Counted from the stretch's first letter, positions 1-7,354 are shown. The stretch is 13,076 bases of DNA from an uncultured Eubacteriales bacterium (GCA_934463265.1 CAKSIU010000020.1:1-13076), one strand, 5' to 3'. Numbers and translations are program-made. The notes: generated by a model not told the origin, from the sequence alone.

Positions 1-470
1 GGTTGAGTTTGACAGCTTGGTAGCTGGAGAGACTTTGACATTGGATGACGATTATACAATAGATTCAGCTACATTTGCCGATGCAAATGCAGGAGAAAAC
101 AAAACTGTAACCGCAACGATTTCTTTAACAGAGTCCGACAAAGCAAATAATTATCAATTAAGTTCAACCCAAGCAACAGCAACAGCGGACATAAATAAAA
201 AATCGATAACGCCCCAAATCACCGCTGAAAACAAAGACTACGATGGAAATAGGGAGGCAACGGTTACGGTTGAGTTTGACAGCTTGGTAGCTGGAGAGAC
301 TTTGACATTGGATGACGATTATACAATAGATTCAGCTACATTTGCCGATGCAAATGCAGGAGAAAACAAAACTGTAACCGCAACGATTTCTTTAACAGAG
401 TCCGACAAAGCAAATAATTATCAATTAAGTTCAACCCAAGCAACAACAACAGCAGACATAAACAAAAAAA
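1..470 (+). repeat. 267-bp tandem repeats inside the adhesin gene
   Basis: The sequence beginning GGTTGAGTTTGACAGC at 1 recurs at 268, giving a period of 267 bp (89 codons, in frame). The second unit runs to about 470, where the frame passes into the MBG domain. Differences are confined to a few positions near the end of the unit, for example ACAGCAACAGCG against ACAACAACAGCA. More copies may lie upstream of the window. Such identity makes copy-number change by recombination likely. Confidence 0.93.
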
Positions 471-1501
471 GGATAACGGTTACAGCGAATGATAGATCAA
501 AGAATGAGGGTGTAACAGACCCCGAGTTAACTTACACGGTTGATGGATTGATTGAAGGAGACAGTTTAACTGGCAGCTTGGAGCGTGTTGTAGGTGAAGC
601 CCCAGGAAGTTACGAAATAAAACAAGGAACTTTGACGGAAGAAAATAATTTAAATTATACAATTACATTTGTGCCAGGGAAATTTACTATAAATGACAGC
701 AAAGTAGAACAGCCAAGCGACCGGCCAGAGTGGGGAGAAACGATGATAACAATCAAAGGAATTAAACATTACATCAGCAAAGACGGAAGCAGGAGTGTAG
801 AAATTTCAGAAAAAAATACAGATGCAAACGGAATAATTTGGATAAAAGAAGAATCTTACGACCCATACTTAGGGTACGATACCGCAGCTTGGTATGGATT
901 TGATAACTCGAAAGGCATTTTCGAAAATGGCTCCAGAGCATATGTGCATTGGTATAATAAAGAGCAAAATCCTGAAAAATTTACTGACATTGACGAAACG
1001 CACGAGGTTGAGGACAACAATTGCTATTATTTTGAAGTGGGAGTAATTAAGCCCGATGGAACATCGTATGCGCAGCTAAGTGAACCGATTAAATTTTACG
1101 TACAAATTGGAGATGATTGGGACAGAGAAGACCTGGAAGCATTTTACATAACACAAGGCGAAGATGAAAAAATTCCAGTAACATTCGGCACAGAAAATTA
1201 TCCCGAAGGCGAAGATGAGTTTGGAATAATGACTTTATCGCACTTCTCACCATACTTCATTTACGATAAATTGACAGACGAAGAAAAAGCTGCACGTGAG
1301 AACCTAAACAATAAAAACGGTACTGAATCAGATGGACTTAATTCTCAACAGGAAGAAAAAAATTCCGAAGATTCACAGTCGGATTCAACTTCAAAAACTG
1401 GAGATGAAGTTACATATTTTGCAGTCTCTGGTTTAGGACTGATAATGACATTAGCACTTGGTTTAATGCTGAATTCGAAAATAAACAAGAAAAAAATTTG
1501 A
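2..1501 (+). CDS. Surface adhesin, 3' part: YDG repeats, MBG domain and C-terminal wall/membrane anchor (5' end outside window)
   Basis: The reading frame is open from base 2, so the gene starts upstream of the window. Residues 1 to about 155 hold one partial and one full copy of an 89-residue unit that carries KDYDGNREATV, the hallmark of YDG domains in secreted adhesins. The next stretch (ITVTANDRSKNEGV to PGKFTI) matches MBG-type Ig-like domains. Then comes a domain I do not recognise, closing with FGIMTLSHFSPYFIYD, a phrase common in Bacillota surface proteins. An Asn/Ser/Glu-rich linker precedes STSKTGDE, a hydrophobic helix and SKINKKKI. This layout is that of a sortase-anchored protein, but the expected LPxTG is SKTGD, so anchoring may be non-canonical or only by the membrane helix. 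The role is inferred to be cell-surface adhesion or display. The two repeat units are nearly identical at DNA level, which suggests recent duplication or gene conversion. Confidence 0.85.
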   Translation, partial: VEFDSLVAGETLTLDDDYTIDSATFADANAGENKTVTATISLTESDKANNYQLSSTQATATADINKKSITPQITAENKDYDGNREATVTVEFDSLVAGETLTLDDDYTIDSATFADANAGENKTVTATISLTESDKANNYQLSSTQATTTADINKKRITVTANDRSKNEGVTDPELTYTVDGLIEGDSLTGSLERVVGEAPGSYEIKQGTLTEENNLNYTITFVPGKFTINDSKVEQPSDRPEWGETMITIKGIKHYISKDGSRSVEISEKNTDANGIIWIKEESYDPYLGYDTAAWYGFDNSKGIFENGSRAYVHWYNKEQNPEKFTDIDETHEVEDNNCYYFEVGVIKPDGTSYAQLSEPIKFYVQIGDDWDREDLEAFYITQGEDEKIPVTFGTENYPEGEDEFGIMTLSHFSPYFIYDKLTDEEKAARENLNNKNGTESDGLNSQQEEKNSEDSQSDSTSKTGDEVTYFAVSGLGLIMTLALGLMLNSKINKKKI

Positions 1502-1512
1502 TGAATAAGATA

Positions 1513-1550
1513 AAAAATCTCGGTGTGATTGCATCGAGATTTTTCTTTTT
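1513..1550 (+). terminator. Rho-independent terminator of the adhesin gene
   Basis: AAAAATCTCG (1513-1522) pairs perfectly with CGAGATTTTT (1535-1544). The stem can extend by three further pairs around a small loop, and a T-rich run to 1550 follows. It lies 12 bp after the adhesin stop codon. Confidence 0.85.
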
Positions 1551-1616
1551 TAGAAATATTTTTTATCACTTTTTATCCATGCGCCCAGTAAATATTGACA
1601 GTCGTGTACTAGTTTA

Positions 1617-2430
1617 GAGCGTGTTCACATAAAAAGAGCATCAAAAATTAAAGCCAACATTACAATAAAAAATAGATAATATCAAGTTTGTCATAGCGAG
1701 TAAAAACTCTGCGAAATCGCTTGATATGAAGGAAAAAACGCTCCACTTCGTTGCGACATTTGTAAAGTTTTATATCATATTGCCAAAGTGTTTTTTCTTT
1801 GGAGGAGCAGCAGGAATAAGCCCTTGCATGAGCGCAAGAGCTTGTGTTTTGTTATCTTTGTAAGCACGGTCCATAAGCAAATAGCATTTTGTCTTACAAC
1901 TAAGCGACTCAATAAGTTTTCGGCCTTCTGGTGCATCGTAACAGTTTTCTGCTGAAAGTTGAATTTTTAAAGCAAATTTTTCAGATACACAAACTGCATG
2001 GTATCTTTGTTGTTAGCCCCCCTTTGAGCGACCAATGCTTTGTTTACCACTTGTTTTTCTGGCTACAGAAGCATTAGAGTGGATCTTGATGCTAGTGATG
2101 TCCAAACACAAAACTCTGCTTTGAGCTTCGATAATGTTCTGTTTTTGAAGCTCATCGAAAATTCGCTGTAGGGTTCGTTTTTCGTCCATTTGCTAAACCT
2201 CATATAAAATTGTATGCCAGTTTCCGAATTCTTTTGGCAATGCCCTCCACTTTCAGCCATTTTCTACCATATATAATAATGCATTCAAGAACTGTTGATT
2301 TGATATTTTTGCTGGTTTCCTCTCAATTGGCATGAGTTTTTTTATCTTTTCAATCTGTTTTTTACTTATTTTCATATGTTACTTATATCAGTTATTTACT
2401 TGATTGTTTTCCCTTTATGTGAACACACTC
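1617..2430 (-). mobile_element. IS5-family (IS427-like) insertion sequence, full length but decayed
   Basis: The element is bounded by inverted ends GAGCGTGTTCACATAAA (1617-1633) and, at the other end read on the minus strand, GAGTGTGTTCACATAAA. They differ at one position in 17. Both outer flanks carry TA (1615-1616 and 2431-2432), which fits the short TA target duplication of IS427-type elements. The length is 814 bp. The single transposase gene lies on the minus strand and is broken. A truncated sister copy in the same orientation begins at 7998. Confidence 0.88.
1660..2375 (-). pseudogene. IS5-family DDE transposase, inactivated by stops and frameshifts
   Basis: Read leftwards from the ATG at 2375, the product starts MKISKKQIEKIKKLMP and continues NQQFLNALLYMVENG, the N-terminal DNA-binding part of IS427-type transposases. 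A TGA follows, then KWRALPKEFGNWHTI in the same frame, then a TAG. Later pieces in shifted frames show LQRIFDELQKQNIIE, VLCLDITSIKIH (first catalytic Asp region), GKQSIGRSKGG, FALKIQLS, DAPEGRKLIES, LLMDRAY (second Asp region), and finally NEVERFF with KRFRRVFTRYDKLD (catalytic Glu region). Family members encode this as one or two ORFs joined by a single frameshift. Here there are several in-frame stops and frame changes, so no active enzyme is expected from this copy alone. Confidence 0.85.
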
Positions 2431-2550
2431 TAGTTTCACCATTAATTTTTTATGAACAATATTATATTTATACAAAAGAATTATAAGTGAACAAATAAAT
2501 TGTATATATATTGCAAAATTTGTGTAACTGGGAGAAAATGTAAAAACAGA

Positions 2551-2583
2551 TTGATTTTTGTAATATTATTTGATAATATTACA
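2551..2583 (+). promoter_or_regulatory. Putative promoter with overlapping operator-like palindrome upstream of the RiPP operon
   Basis: TTGATT (2551-2556) could be a -35 element, with TAATAT (2574-2579, 17-nt spacer) or GATAAT (2572-2577) as -10. A 10-bp perfect inverted repeat, TGTAATATTA (2559-2568) and TAATATTACA (2574-2583) with a 5-nt centre, covers the spacer and the -10. That position would let a bound protein block transcription. A second perfect 14-bp palindrome, ATTATCCGGATAAT, lies at 2607-2620. The palindromes are seen directly; the promoter and repressor roles are inferred. Confidence 0.45.
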
Positions 2584-2661
2584 ACTAAGATAACTTAAGA
2601 TTAAGAATTATCCGGATAATCTATATCTGAGTTATTTAATTTTTTTAGAGAGGTAATGAAA

Positions 2662-2823
2662 ATGGAAAAACCAGAAATTATTGGAGTTAATTGTATAGCC
2701 TGTGTAGCGAATCCTCCAGTTGCGATTTCAGCATTAGGAGCAGCAGAGGCAGCAGGATTACTTGCAGCAGCTTGTGGTCCAGTAGCTTGGGTGGCTGAAA
2801 GTGGAGCAAGTTTAGTTTTATAA
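2662..2823 (+). CDS. Candidate RiPP precursor peptide (53 aa, subtilosin-like N-terminal region)
   Basis: This small ORF opens a cluster of peptide-modifying enzymes. The start at 2662 is preferred because GAGAGG (2648-2653) sits 8 nt before it; an ATG at 2656 lies too close. The peptide begins MEKPEIIGVN, followed by CIAC (Cys11, Cys14), then a very hydrophobic Ala/Gly-rich stretch (LGAAEAAGLLAAACGPVAW, Cys38, Trp44), and ends ESGASLVL. The layout resembles subtilosin A, whose precursor has an 8-residue leader and then CATC in its core, although the third Cys here is much further downstream. It lies 73 bp before a TldD-like protease gene and in the same operon as a radical SAM/SPASM enzyme. 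I infer that it is the substrate of these enzymes. Likely products are a sactipeptide or related thioether peptide, possibly cyclic and membrane-active. No match to a named peptide is claimed. Confidence 0.75.
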   Translation: MEKPEIIGVNCIACVANPPVAISALGAAEAAGLLAAACGPVAWVAESGASLVL

Positions 2824-2830
2824 TTAACAT

Positions 2831-2868
2831 TATTACGTACGTAAGGATAACTTCTTATGTACGTAATA
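2831..2868 (+). promoter_or_regulatory. Hairpin between precursor and enzyme genes (possible attenuator or RNA stabiliser)
   Basis: ATTACGTACGTAAG (2832-2845) pairs with CTTATGTACGTAAT (2854-2867), with one G-U wobble and an 8-nt loop, plus a closing T-A pair. It is followed by TATATTTTATAG rather than a solid T run, so termination would be partial. Such hairpins after RiPP precursors commonly let precursor mRNA outnumber enzyme mRNA; that role is inferred here. Confidence 0.65.
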
Positions 2869-2896
2869 TATTTTATAGATTTAAGGAGATAAATTT

Positions 2897-4075
2897 TTGT
2901 ATTATAAACAGAATATATGGGAATTTACAGCTAACTATTTAAACAATTATTTTGAGGTTACTACAGATCAAATTTGCGGTAGTAGATACACCTCGAGCCA
3001 TGGAAATTTTGTTAAGGTAAATGATTTTTCAAATTATTGCGGTCATGTTAATTTTCATAAGGTAAATTTTTTATCATTTAAACATTTATTTGCCAAGATA
3101 CAAAAAAATGTTTCAAAATATAATGTTGACTTTATTTCATATATAAAATATCATGATGAAGTTATAAATATAGGTGAAGGTTTAACTGATAGAAGAAATT
3201 ACGGTTATATAAAAATATCATTTAAAGACGAAGAAAACAACATTGATACGTTCGATATCAATTGTTCCATTAAGGATGATTATTGTGATTTAGAAGATCA
3301 AATTCTATTATGTGTAAATCAATACTGTAAAAAGCGAAGACTTATAGATAATAAAAGCATAAAAAAAATGACATTTGCGGATGTACCGGTTGTCTTTTCA
3401 CCATTAGCTTCAGGATATTTTATTCATGAAATATTAGGCCATTTATTAGAAGAAGATATATTTAAAAGCTGTAATTATAATTTGGGAAAATTGAATATAT
3501 CCTGCAAATTAACAATTTTAGATAAAATTGATGGTGTTGGTCAATATATAGGTCTTAATAAATACGATGATAAGGGTAATAAAATCTCGCCACTTATGCT
3601 TATAGAAAAAGGAAAATTAAGAAATATAATGGCAGTTAATTCTGATAACAGCATAGACAATGTTTTATATGGCTTTGAAAGAAGAGAAAATTTTAAACAC
3701 AATGCACAACCAAGAATGCGGTGTACATTAGTGCAACCATTTGATAGCTTAAATAAAAATGATATCATTACGAAATATAAAAAAGCAATACTTTTAGATC
3801 GTGTTTATTATGGCTTTATAAATCCAAAAGATATATCATACACGTTAAAAGGTAATGGATATTTAATAGAAAATGGAGAAATCGTTAATTACATAGGTAA
3901 TATAACATTAGTAGGCGAACTTTTAAAAGATTTAAATAAAGTAAAATATGTAGGCAATGATTTAGAATTTAATACTAGTGATTGTATTAAATTTGGCCAG
4001 ATAGTACGTGTAGGTATGATGACACCTACTATAAGTATCTCTGATTCTTTTATAAGGGGGGAATGTTATAGTTGA
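2897..4075 (+). CDS. TldD-like zinc metalloprotease (392 aa) of the RiPP cluster
   Basis: The protein belongs to the TldD/PmbA family, whose E. coli TldD/TldE heterodimer trims microcin B17 leader and unfolded peptides. The zinc signature HEILGH (His177, Glu178, His182) is followed by LLEED, close to TldD's HEAVGHGLEGD. Later family landmarks are the Arg-Arg-Glu segment FERRENFKH, then QPRMRCTLV, and near the end NTSDCIKFGQ. Cys363 in that last motif aligns with the cysteine that completes the zinc site in TldD. The catalytic set therefore looks intact, although the protein is shorter than the usual ~450-480 residues, mainly at the N-terminal side. The TTG start at 2897 has AAGGAG (2883-2888) 8 nt upstream. 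The stop overlaps the next gene's start by four bases, implying coupled translation with the TldE-like partner. The inferred role is leader removal or maturation of the 53-residue peptide in the cytoplasm. Confidence 0.85.
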   Translation: MYYKQNIWEFTANYLNNYFEVTTDQICGSRYTSSHGNFVKVNDFSNYCGHVNFHKVNFLSFKHLFAKIQKNVSKYNVDFISYIKYHDEVINIGEGLTDRRNYGYIKISFKDEENNIDTFDINCSIKDDYCDLEDQILLCVNQYCKKRRLIDNKSIKKMTFADVPVVFSPLASGYFIHEILGHLLEEDIFKSCNYNLGKLNISCKLTILDKIDGVGQYIGLNKYDDKGNKISPLMLIEKGKLRNIMAVNSDNSIDNVLYGFERRENFKHNAQPRMRCTLVQPFDSLNKNDIITKYKKAILLDRVYYGFINPKDISYTLKGNGYLIENGEIVNYIGNITLVGELLKDLNKVKYVGNDLEFNTSDCIKFGQIVRVGMMTPTISISDSFIRGECYS

Positions 4076-5280
4076 TAAATTATTTAAACAATATATTAAA
4101 ACAATACTTTCTTTTGGATTATAAAATAATAAAAACAACGGAGAAAAAAATAATATTCAAAAATATGTTTGATGTTCAAAATTCGGAAATTTATACTGGT
4201 ACTAATATTTTCATTATTTTATATACTGAAAATAATATTATAAAACTTAATATTGCAGATAAAGATTCTATATATAACATTTTAAATTTTTATGATATAA
4301 AACAAAGGGATTATAAAATCTCGGTTAAACCTTTAGAACCGATTATTCTATATAGCCCTGCCATAACTAAATATAATAAATTTAACTATGATAATTGCAG
4401 TAATTGGTTTAAAATACAAATAGATGATATTATTAAAAATAATCCACTGTCTTTTAATTCAATTATGACTTGTAGCCTTTACGAACAAGAGTTTTGTGAC
4501 GACAAAGTTTACTACAAACAATACAGTGAAAATTCAAATTTTATATTTGCAGAGAATACTAATTTTAAATTAATATTTAAAGTATCAGGTTGTATGTTTG
4601 ATGAAAAACTTTCGGAAAGGGTCTCCTTGTTAATATTAGAAAATAATAAAATTCTGTGTAATAAACCAGTAAATTTATATAATAAAATTATATTATTTTC
4701 TCAAAAGGCAATGGCTATTATTTTAGATACATGTGTAAGTATGTTTTATGCAGATAGAATATATTTAGGTAATTCTATTGTATCAATAAATGATCTGAAT
4801 AAGAGATATTTTAGCAATTTTGATTTAATGTTTGATTCATTTGAAAATATTAAATTTGATGCAGAGGGTACCATCATTTGTAAAAAGTTTATTGTAAAGG
4901 ATGGTACCTTAATTGATTTGCTATCTAATAATTTATATTCTAAGTATTTGAATTTAAAAGAGTCAGGAGGAAATAACAGTGTTCATACTCAGGGAATTAT
5001 AGAACATCAAAGGATAATTATAAATGTAAAAAACACTTCTTTCTATGACAATAAATGTAACATTAATATAACTGTTAAAGATATAAAAATAAGTAAGTTT
5101 TTAAGCAATACAGGAGAAATATATGCATCCATATACTATCAAGAGGCAAATGATAACACATTGTATAAGGCTGATGTTTGTATAAATTCAATTAATTTTC
5201 TTGAAGGTATATTATGTTGTGAAAAAAATTATGGATGGAATAACAATGTATTTTGTGCGGACACAATAATAAAGTTATAA
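4072..5280 (+). CDS. TldE/PmbA-like partner of the TldD-like protease (402 aa)
   Basis: The gene starts with TTG at 4072 inside the stop of its upstream neighbour, with AAGGGGGG (4054-4061) as ribosome binding site 10 nt away. It lacks HExxxH, as TldE subunits do. C-terminal landmarks match the PmbA/TldE fold: FDAEGT (262-267), which corresponds to TldE's FDGEGV, VKDGTL (275-280), which corresponds to VRDGVL, then LYSKYLNLKESGGNN, which corresponds to the YSARRLGL..GNAGG region. The N-terminal half is strongly diverged and I see no other motif there. The order and overlap with the TldD-like gene imply an obligate heterodimer in which this subunit shapes the active-site cavity and substrate channel. 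Base composition is extreme: the 60 bases from 4081 contain only 9 G or C. The family call is fairly secure; the substrate is inferred from context. Confidence 0.78.
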   Translation: MINYLNNILKQYFLLDYKIIKTTEKKIIFKNMFDVQNSEIYTGTNIFIILYTENNIIKLNIADKDSIYNILNFYDIKQRDYKISVKPLEPIILYSPAITKYNKFNYDNCSNWFKIQIDDIIKNNPLSFNSIMTCSLYEQEFCDDKVYYKQYSENSNFIFAENTNFKLIFKVSGCMFDEKLSERVSLLILENNKILCNKPVNLYNKIILFSQKAMAIILDTCVSMFYADRIYLGNSIVSINDLNKRYFSNFDLMFDSFENIKFDAEGTIICKKFIVKDGTLIDLLSNNLYSKYLNLKESGGNNSVHTQGIIEHQRIIINVKNTSFYDNKCNINITVKDIKISKFLSNTGEIYASIYYQEANDNTLYKADVCINSINFLEGILCCEKNYGWNNNVFCADTIIKL

Positions 5281-5300
5281 ATGTCTTTTAGGAGGATAAA

Positions 5301-6032
5301 ATGATACACTATAAATTTTGTAATACAATAAATATGAGGGATTTAGGTGGGTATGCGACAAATTCTAATGGTTATACAACAAATAATTTATTTATAAGAA
5401 GTGATTTACCAAAGAAAATGTCAGACAATGAAAAATGTTTTTTCGTGAATAAAAATATTAAAACGATTATAGACCTTAGATCGAAGAATTCTTTTGAGAA
5501 AAAGCCAAATTGTTTTAAAGATTTATCAGAGTTTAATGTTATTAACATCCCATTAAAAAATGGTGATAAATTATTTAACGATGAAAAAGAATATATTAAT
5601 ATGTTTATGGAAATAGTTAAAGATGAAGAATCTGTTTATAAAATTTTCAATGTATTTGCTGAATGCGATGAAGGTATTCTTTTTCATTGTGCAGAAGGCA
5701 AAGAGAGGACAGGAGTAATATCAGCATTATTGTTAGACTTAGTTGACGTATGCTTTGAAGATATATTGGTGGATTATAGTATTTCAAGTACGTATTTTTG
5801 GAAATACGCATCGATAATAAAATCTAATGAAAGCACAGTAGCGTCACAATTAGGATATAACAATGGCCATATTCCAGAATTTTACATATATACTAAACCG
5901 GATTATATAGAAAAATTTTTTAAAATGTTTAAAGAAACATATGGTTCAACAAAGGAATATATGAGTTTAATTGGTATTACTTGTGAACAAATATTTAAAA
6001 TAAAATCAAAATTTATATTTGAAAAGCTATAA
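5301..6032 (+). CDS. Tyrosine/dual-specificity phosphatase-like protein (243 aa)
   Basis: The N-terminus reads NMRDLGGYATNSNGYTTN, then LFIRSDLPKKMSD and TIIDLRSKNSFEKKPN, the ordered motifs of the Y_phosphatase3 (PF13350) protein-tyrosine-phosphatase family. The P-loop is HCAEGKERTG, with nucleophile Cys130 and Arg136 in the CX5R signature and Lys134 as in phosphatases that also accept lipids or unusual phosphates. All catalytic loop residues are present. The length is close to typical family members. ATG at 5301 has AGGAGG (5290-5295) 5 nt upstream, and the gene sits 20 bp after the TldE-like gene, inside the operon. There is no signal peptide or membrane segment, so it should be cytoplasmic. 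A phosphatase has no standard step in radical SAM peptide biosynthesis. It could act on a phosphorylated intermediate, on a regulator, or on an unrelated metabolite. The biochemical class is well supported; the cluster role is unknown. Confidence 0.85.
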   Translation: MIHYKFCNTINMRDLGGYATNSNGYTTNNLFIRSDLPKKMSDNEKCFFVNKNIKTIIDLRSKNSFEKKPNCFKDLSEFNVINIPLKNGDKLFNDEKEYINMFMEIVKDEESVYKIFNVFAECDEGILFHCAEGKERTGVISALLLDLVDVCFEDILVDYSISSTYFWKYASIIKSNESTVASQLGYNNGHIPEFYIYTKPDYIEKFFKMFKETYGSTKEYMSLIGITCEQIFKIKSKFIFEKL

Positions 6033-6052
6033 ATATAAATAAAAAAGTTAAT

Positions 6053-6060
6053 GAGGTGAT
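6053..6060 (+). promoter_or_regulatory. Shine-Dalgarno GAGGTGAT overlapping the nominal GTG start of the radical SAM gene
   Basis: GAGGTGAT is an exact 8-base complement to the usual 16S rRNA 3' end. It overlaps the GTG at 6056, and no other ribosome binding site lies upstream of that GTG. This suggests that translation begins a few codons later, where the plausible in-frame codons are ATT (6059) and ATA (6065), with TTG (6077) probably too far. No in-frame ATG exists between the upstream stop at 6020-6022 and the PqqD-like domain, so a rare start codon is likely. Confidence 0.5.
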
Positions 6061-7354
6061 TAATATATACCCTATATTGATAAACAACGCTTTTGTAAAA
6101 TTAAAACCGAATTCATATCTGTTATCATATTCTTTTTGCAATTTTAGAACAGCAGTTTTAATTAATAAAAGTGCGTTAGATATTTTGAAGTTATGTGATG
6201 GAACAAATGCAGTTGATGAGATAATTCAAATTTTGATGAAAGAATACAAGGAAAGTAAAGAAAAAGTAAAAGCTTTTGTATGTGACTTCTTAAAAAGATT
6301 TGAAAATAAAATTATTTCATATAATACTCAGAAATCAAGTTTTCCTCAATCACAGATTCGAGGGAGTAGTGACATTTATTTTCCAGATTCCTTATCATGG
6401 GAAATAACAAATTATTGTCCTTTAAATTGTAGGCATTGTTATTTAGAAGAAAAAAATTTAAAAAATTTATCAAAAGAGCAAATAAATCAAATTTTAGAAT
6501 TAATAGATAAGTCTGGAATTTACAATATAGAAATAACTGGCGGGGATCCACTTACTCATCCGGATTTTGAATATATAATATCAGAGCTCATAAAACGTAA
6601 ACTTTCAATAACTGTTTTAACAAGTGGTATACATTATAATGATAAAATTTTAAATGTTTTAGAAAAATTAAAAGAAGTGAGTGGAAGTATCAGAGTTAGT
6701 ATAGATGGTCTAAAAGAAACTCATAATTATATAAGAAATAACCCTCGAGCATATAAAAAAAGCATGGACTTTATAGATGAAGTGATAAAAAGAGGTGTAC
6801 CTTGTGCAGTTGCAACTTGTTTAATAAATCAAGACGATTATGAAATATCTAAATTAGTTGAATTGCTAAAAAATAAAGGAATCTTTTCTTATGCTTTAGG
6901 TTTGGTTTCGGTTCAGGGGCAAGCGGAAAAAAATATAATTAAACCAAAATATGATTTAAATGGTATGAATGAATTACTAATAAGACTTAATAAAAACTAT
7001 GCGTCTGGTTCTTTTAAAGTGCGGGTGCCACATGAATCTTGTGATAAAAATTGTGGAGGGGGATATAATTTAGTTAGAATTCGTCCTAATTTAGATATAA
7101 CAGCTTGCCCAATGATGGATTTAAAGTTAGGTAATTTAAATTATGAAACTTTCGATAAAATAATGTTAGAATCAGGTTTAATATTTTCTCAGCTAAATAC
7201 TCCTTCTCATGATACTTGTAAAGATTGTAAGCTTAATAATTATTGTGGAAGTTGTTCTTCAATGGCATTAATCAATAAAAATAAAGTTAAGAAATGCTAT
7301 TGGTATGAAGATCAAAAAGACCTAATTAATAAATTGTTGTCTAAAAATATATAA
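6056..7354 (+). CDS. Radical SAM/SPASM peptide maturase with N-terminal PqqD-like leader-recognition domain
   Basis: Residues ~1-90 form a PqqD-like RiPP recognition element that would bind the precursor leader. The radical SAM core follows: NYCPLNCRHC supplies the CX3CX2C motif (Cys121, Cys125, Cys128) for the [4Fe-4S] cluster that cleaves S-adenosylmethionine, then GGDP (162-165) and SIDG. The C-terminal SPASM domain holds Cys329, Cys333, Cys351, Cys388, Cys391, Cys397, Cys400 and Cys414, arranged to bind auxiliary clusters, including CKDCKLNNYCGSC. This combination is that of sactipeptide and ranthipeptide synthases such as AlbA, which makes thioether crosslinks in subtilosin. The gene is the last of the operon, 24 bp after the phosphatase gene. 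The start codon is uncertain (see the overlapping Shine-Dalgarno entry). The chemistry could instead be C-C crosslinking or epimerisation. The fold call is very secure; the exact reaction is open. Confidence 0.92.
   Translation: MINIYPILINNAFVKLKPNSYLLSYSFCNFRTAVLINKSALDILKLCDGTNAVDEIIQILMKEYKESKEKVKAFVCDFLKRFENKIISYNTQKSSFPQSQIRGSSDIYFPDSLSWEITNYCPLNCRHCYLEEKNLKNLSKEQINQILELIDKSGIYNIEITGGDPLTHPDFEYIISELIKRKLSITVLTSGIHYNDKILNVLEKLKEVSGSIRVSIDGLKETHNYIRNNPRAYKKSMDFIDEVIKRGVPCAVATCLINQDDYEISKLVELLKNKGIFSYALGLVSVQGQAEKNIIKPKYDLNGMNELLIRLNKNYASGSFKVRVPHESCDKNCGGGYNLVRIRPNLDITACPMMDLKLGNLNYETFDKIMLESGLIFSQLNTPSHDTCKDCKLNNYCGSCSSMALINKNKVKKCYWYEDQKDLINKLLSKNI

Noticed and set aside
480..662. Minus-strand ORF opposite the adhesin
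   Set aside because: It is a shadow of the adhesin reading frame, with no ribosome binding site and low-complexity content.
2063..2260. Minus-strand ORF (65 aa) inside the first IS
   Set aside because: It is one frame-shifted piece of the broken transposase, not a separate gene.
2245..2260. In-frame TGA in the transposase as a possible selenocysteine codon
   Set aside because: Further stops and frameshifts follow and no SECIS-like element is apparent. Decay explains it better.
2662..2823. Lanthipeptide or lasso peptide precursor
   Set aside because: No LanB/LanM/LanC, no asparagine-synthetase-like cyclase and no transglutaminase-like protease are present. The enzymes point to radical SAM chemistry.
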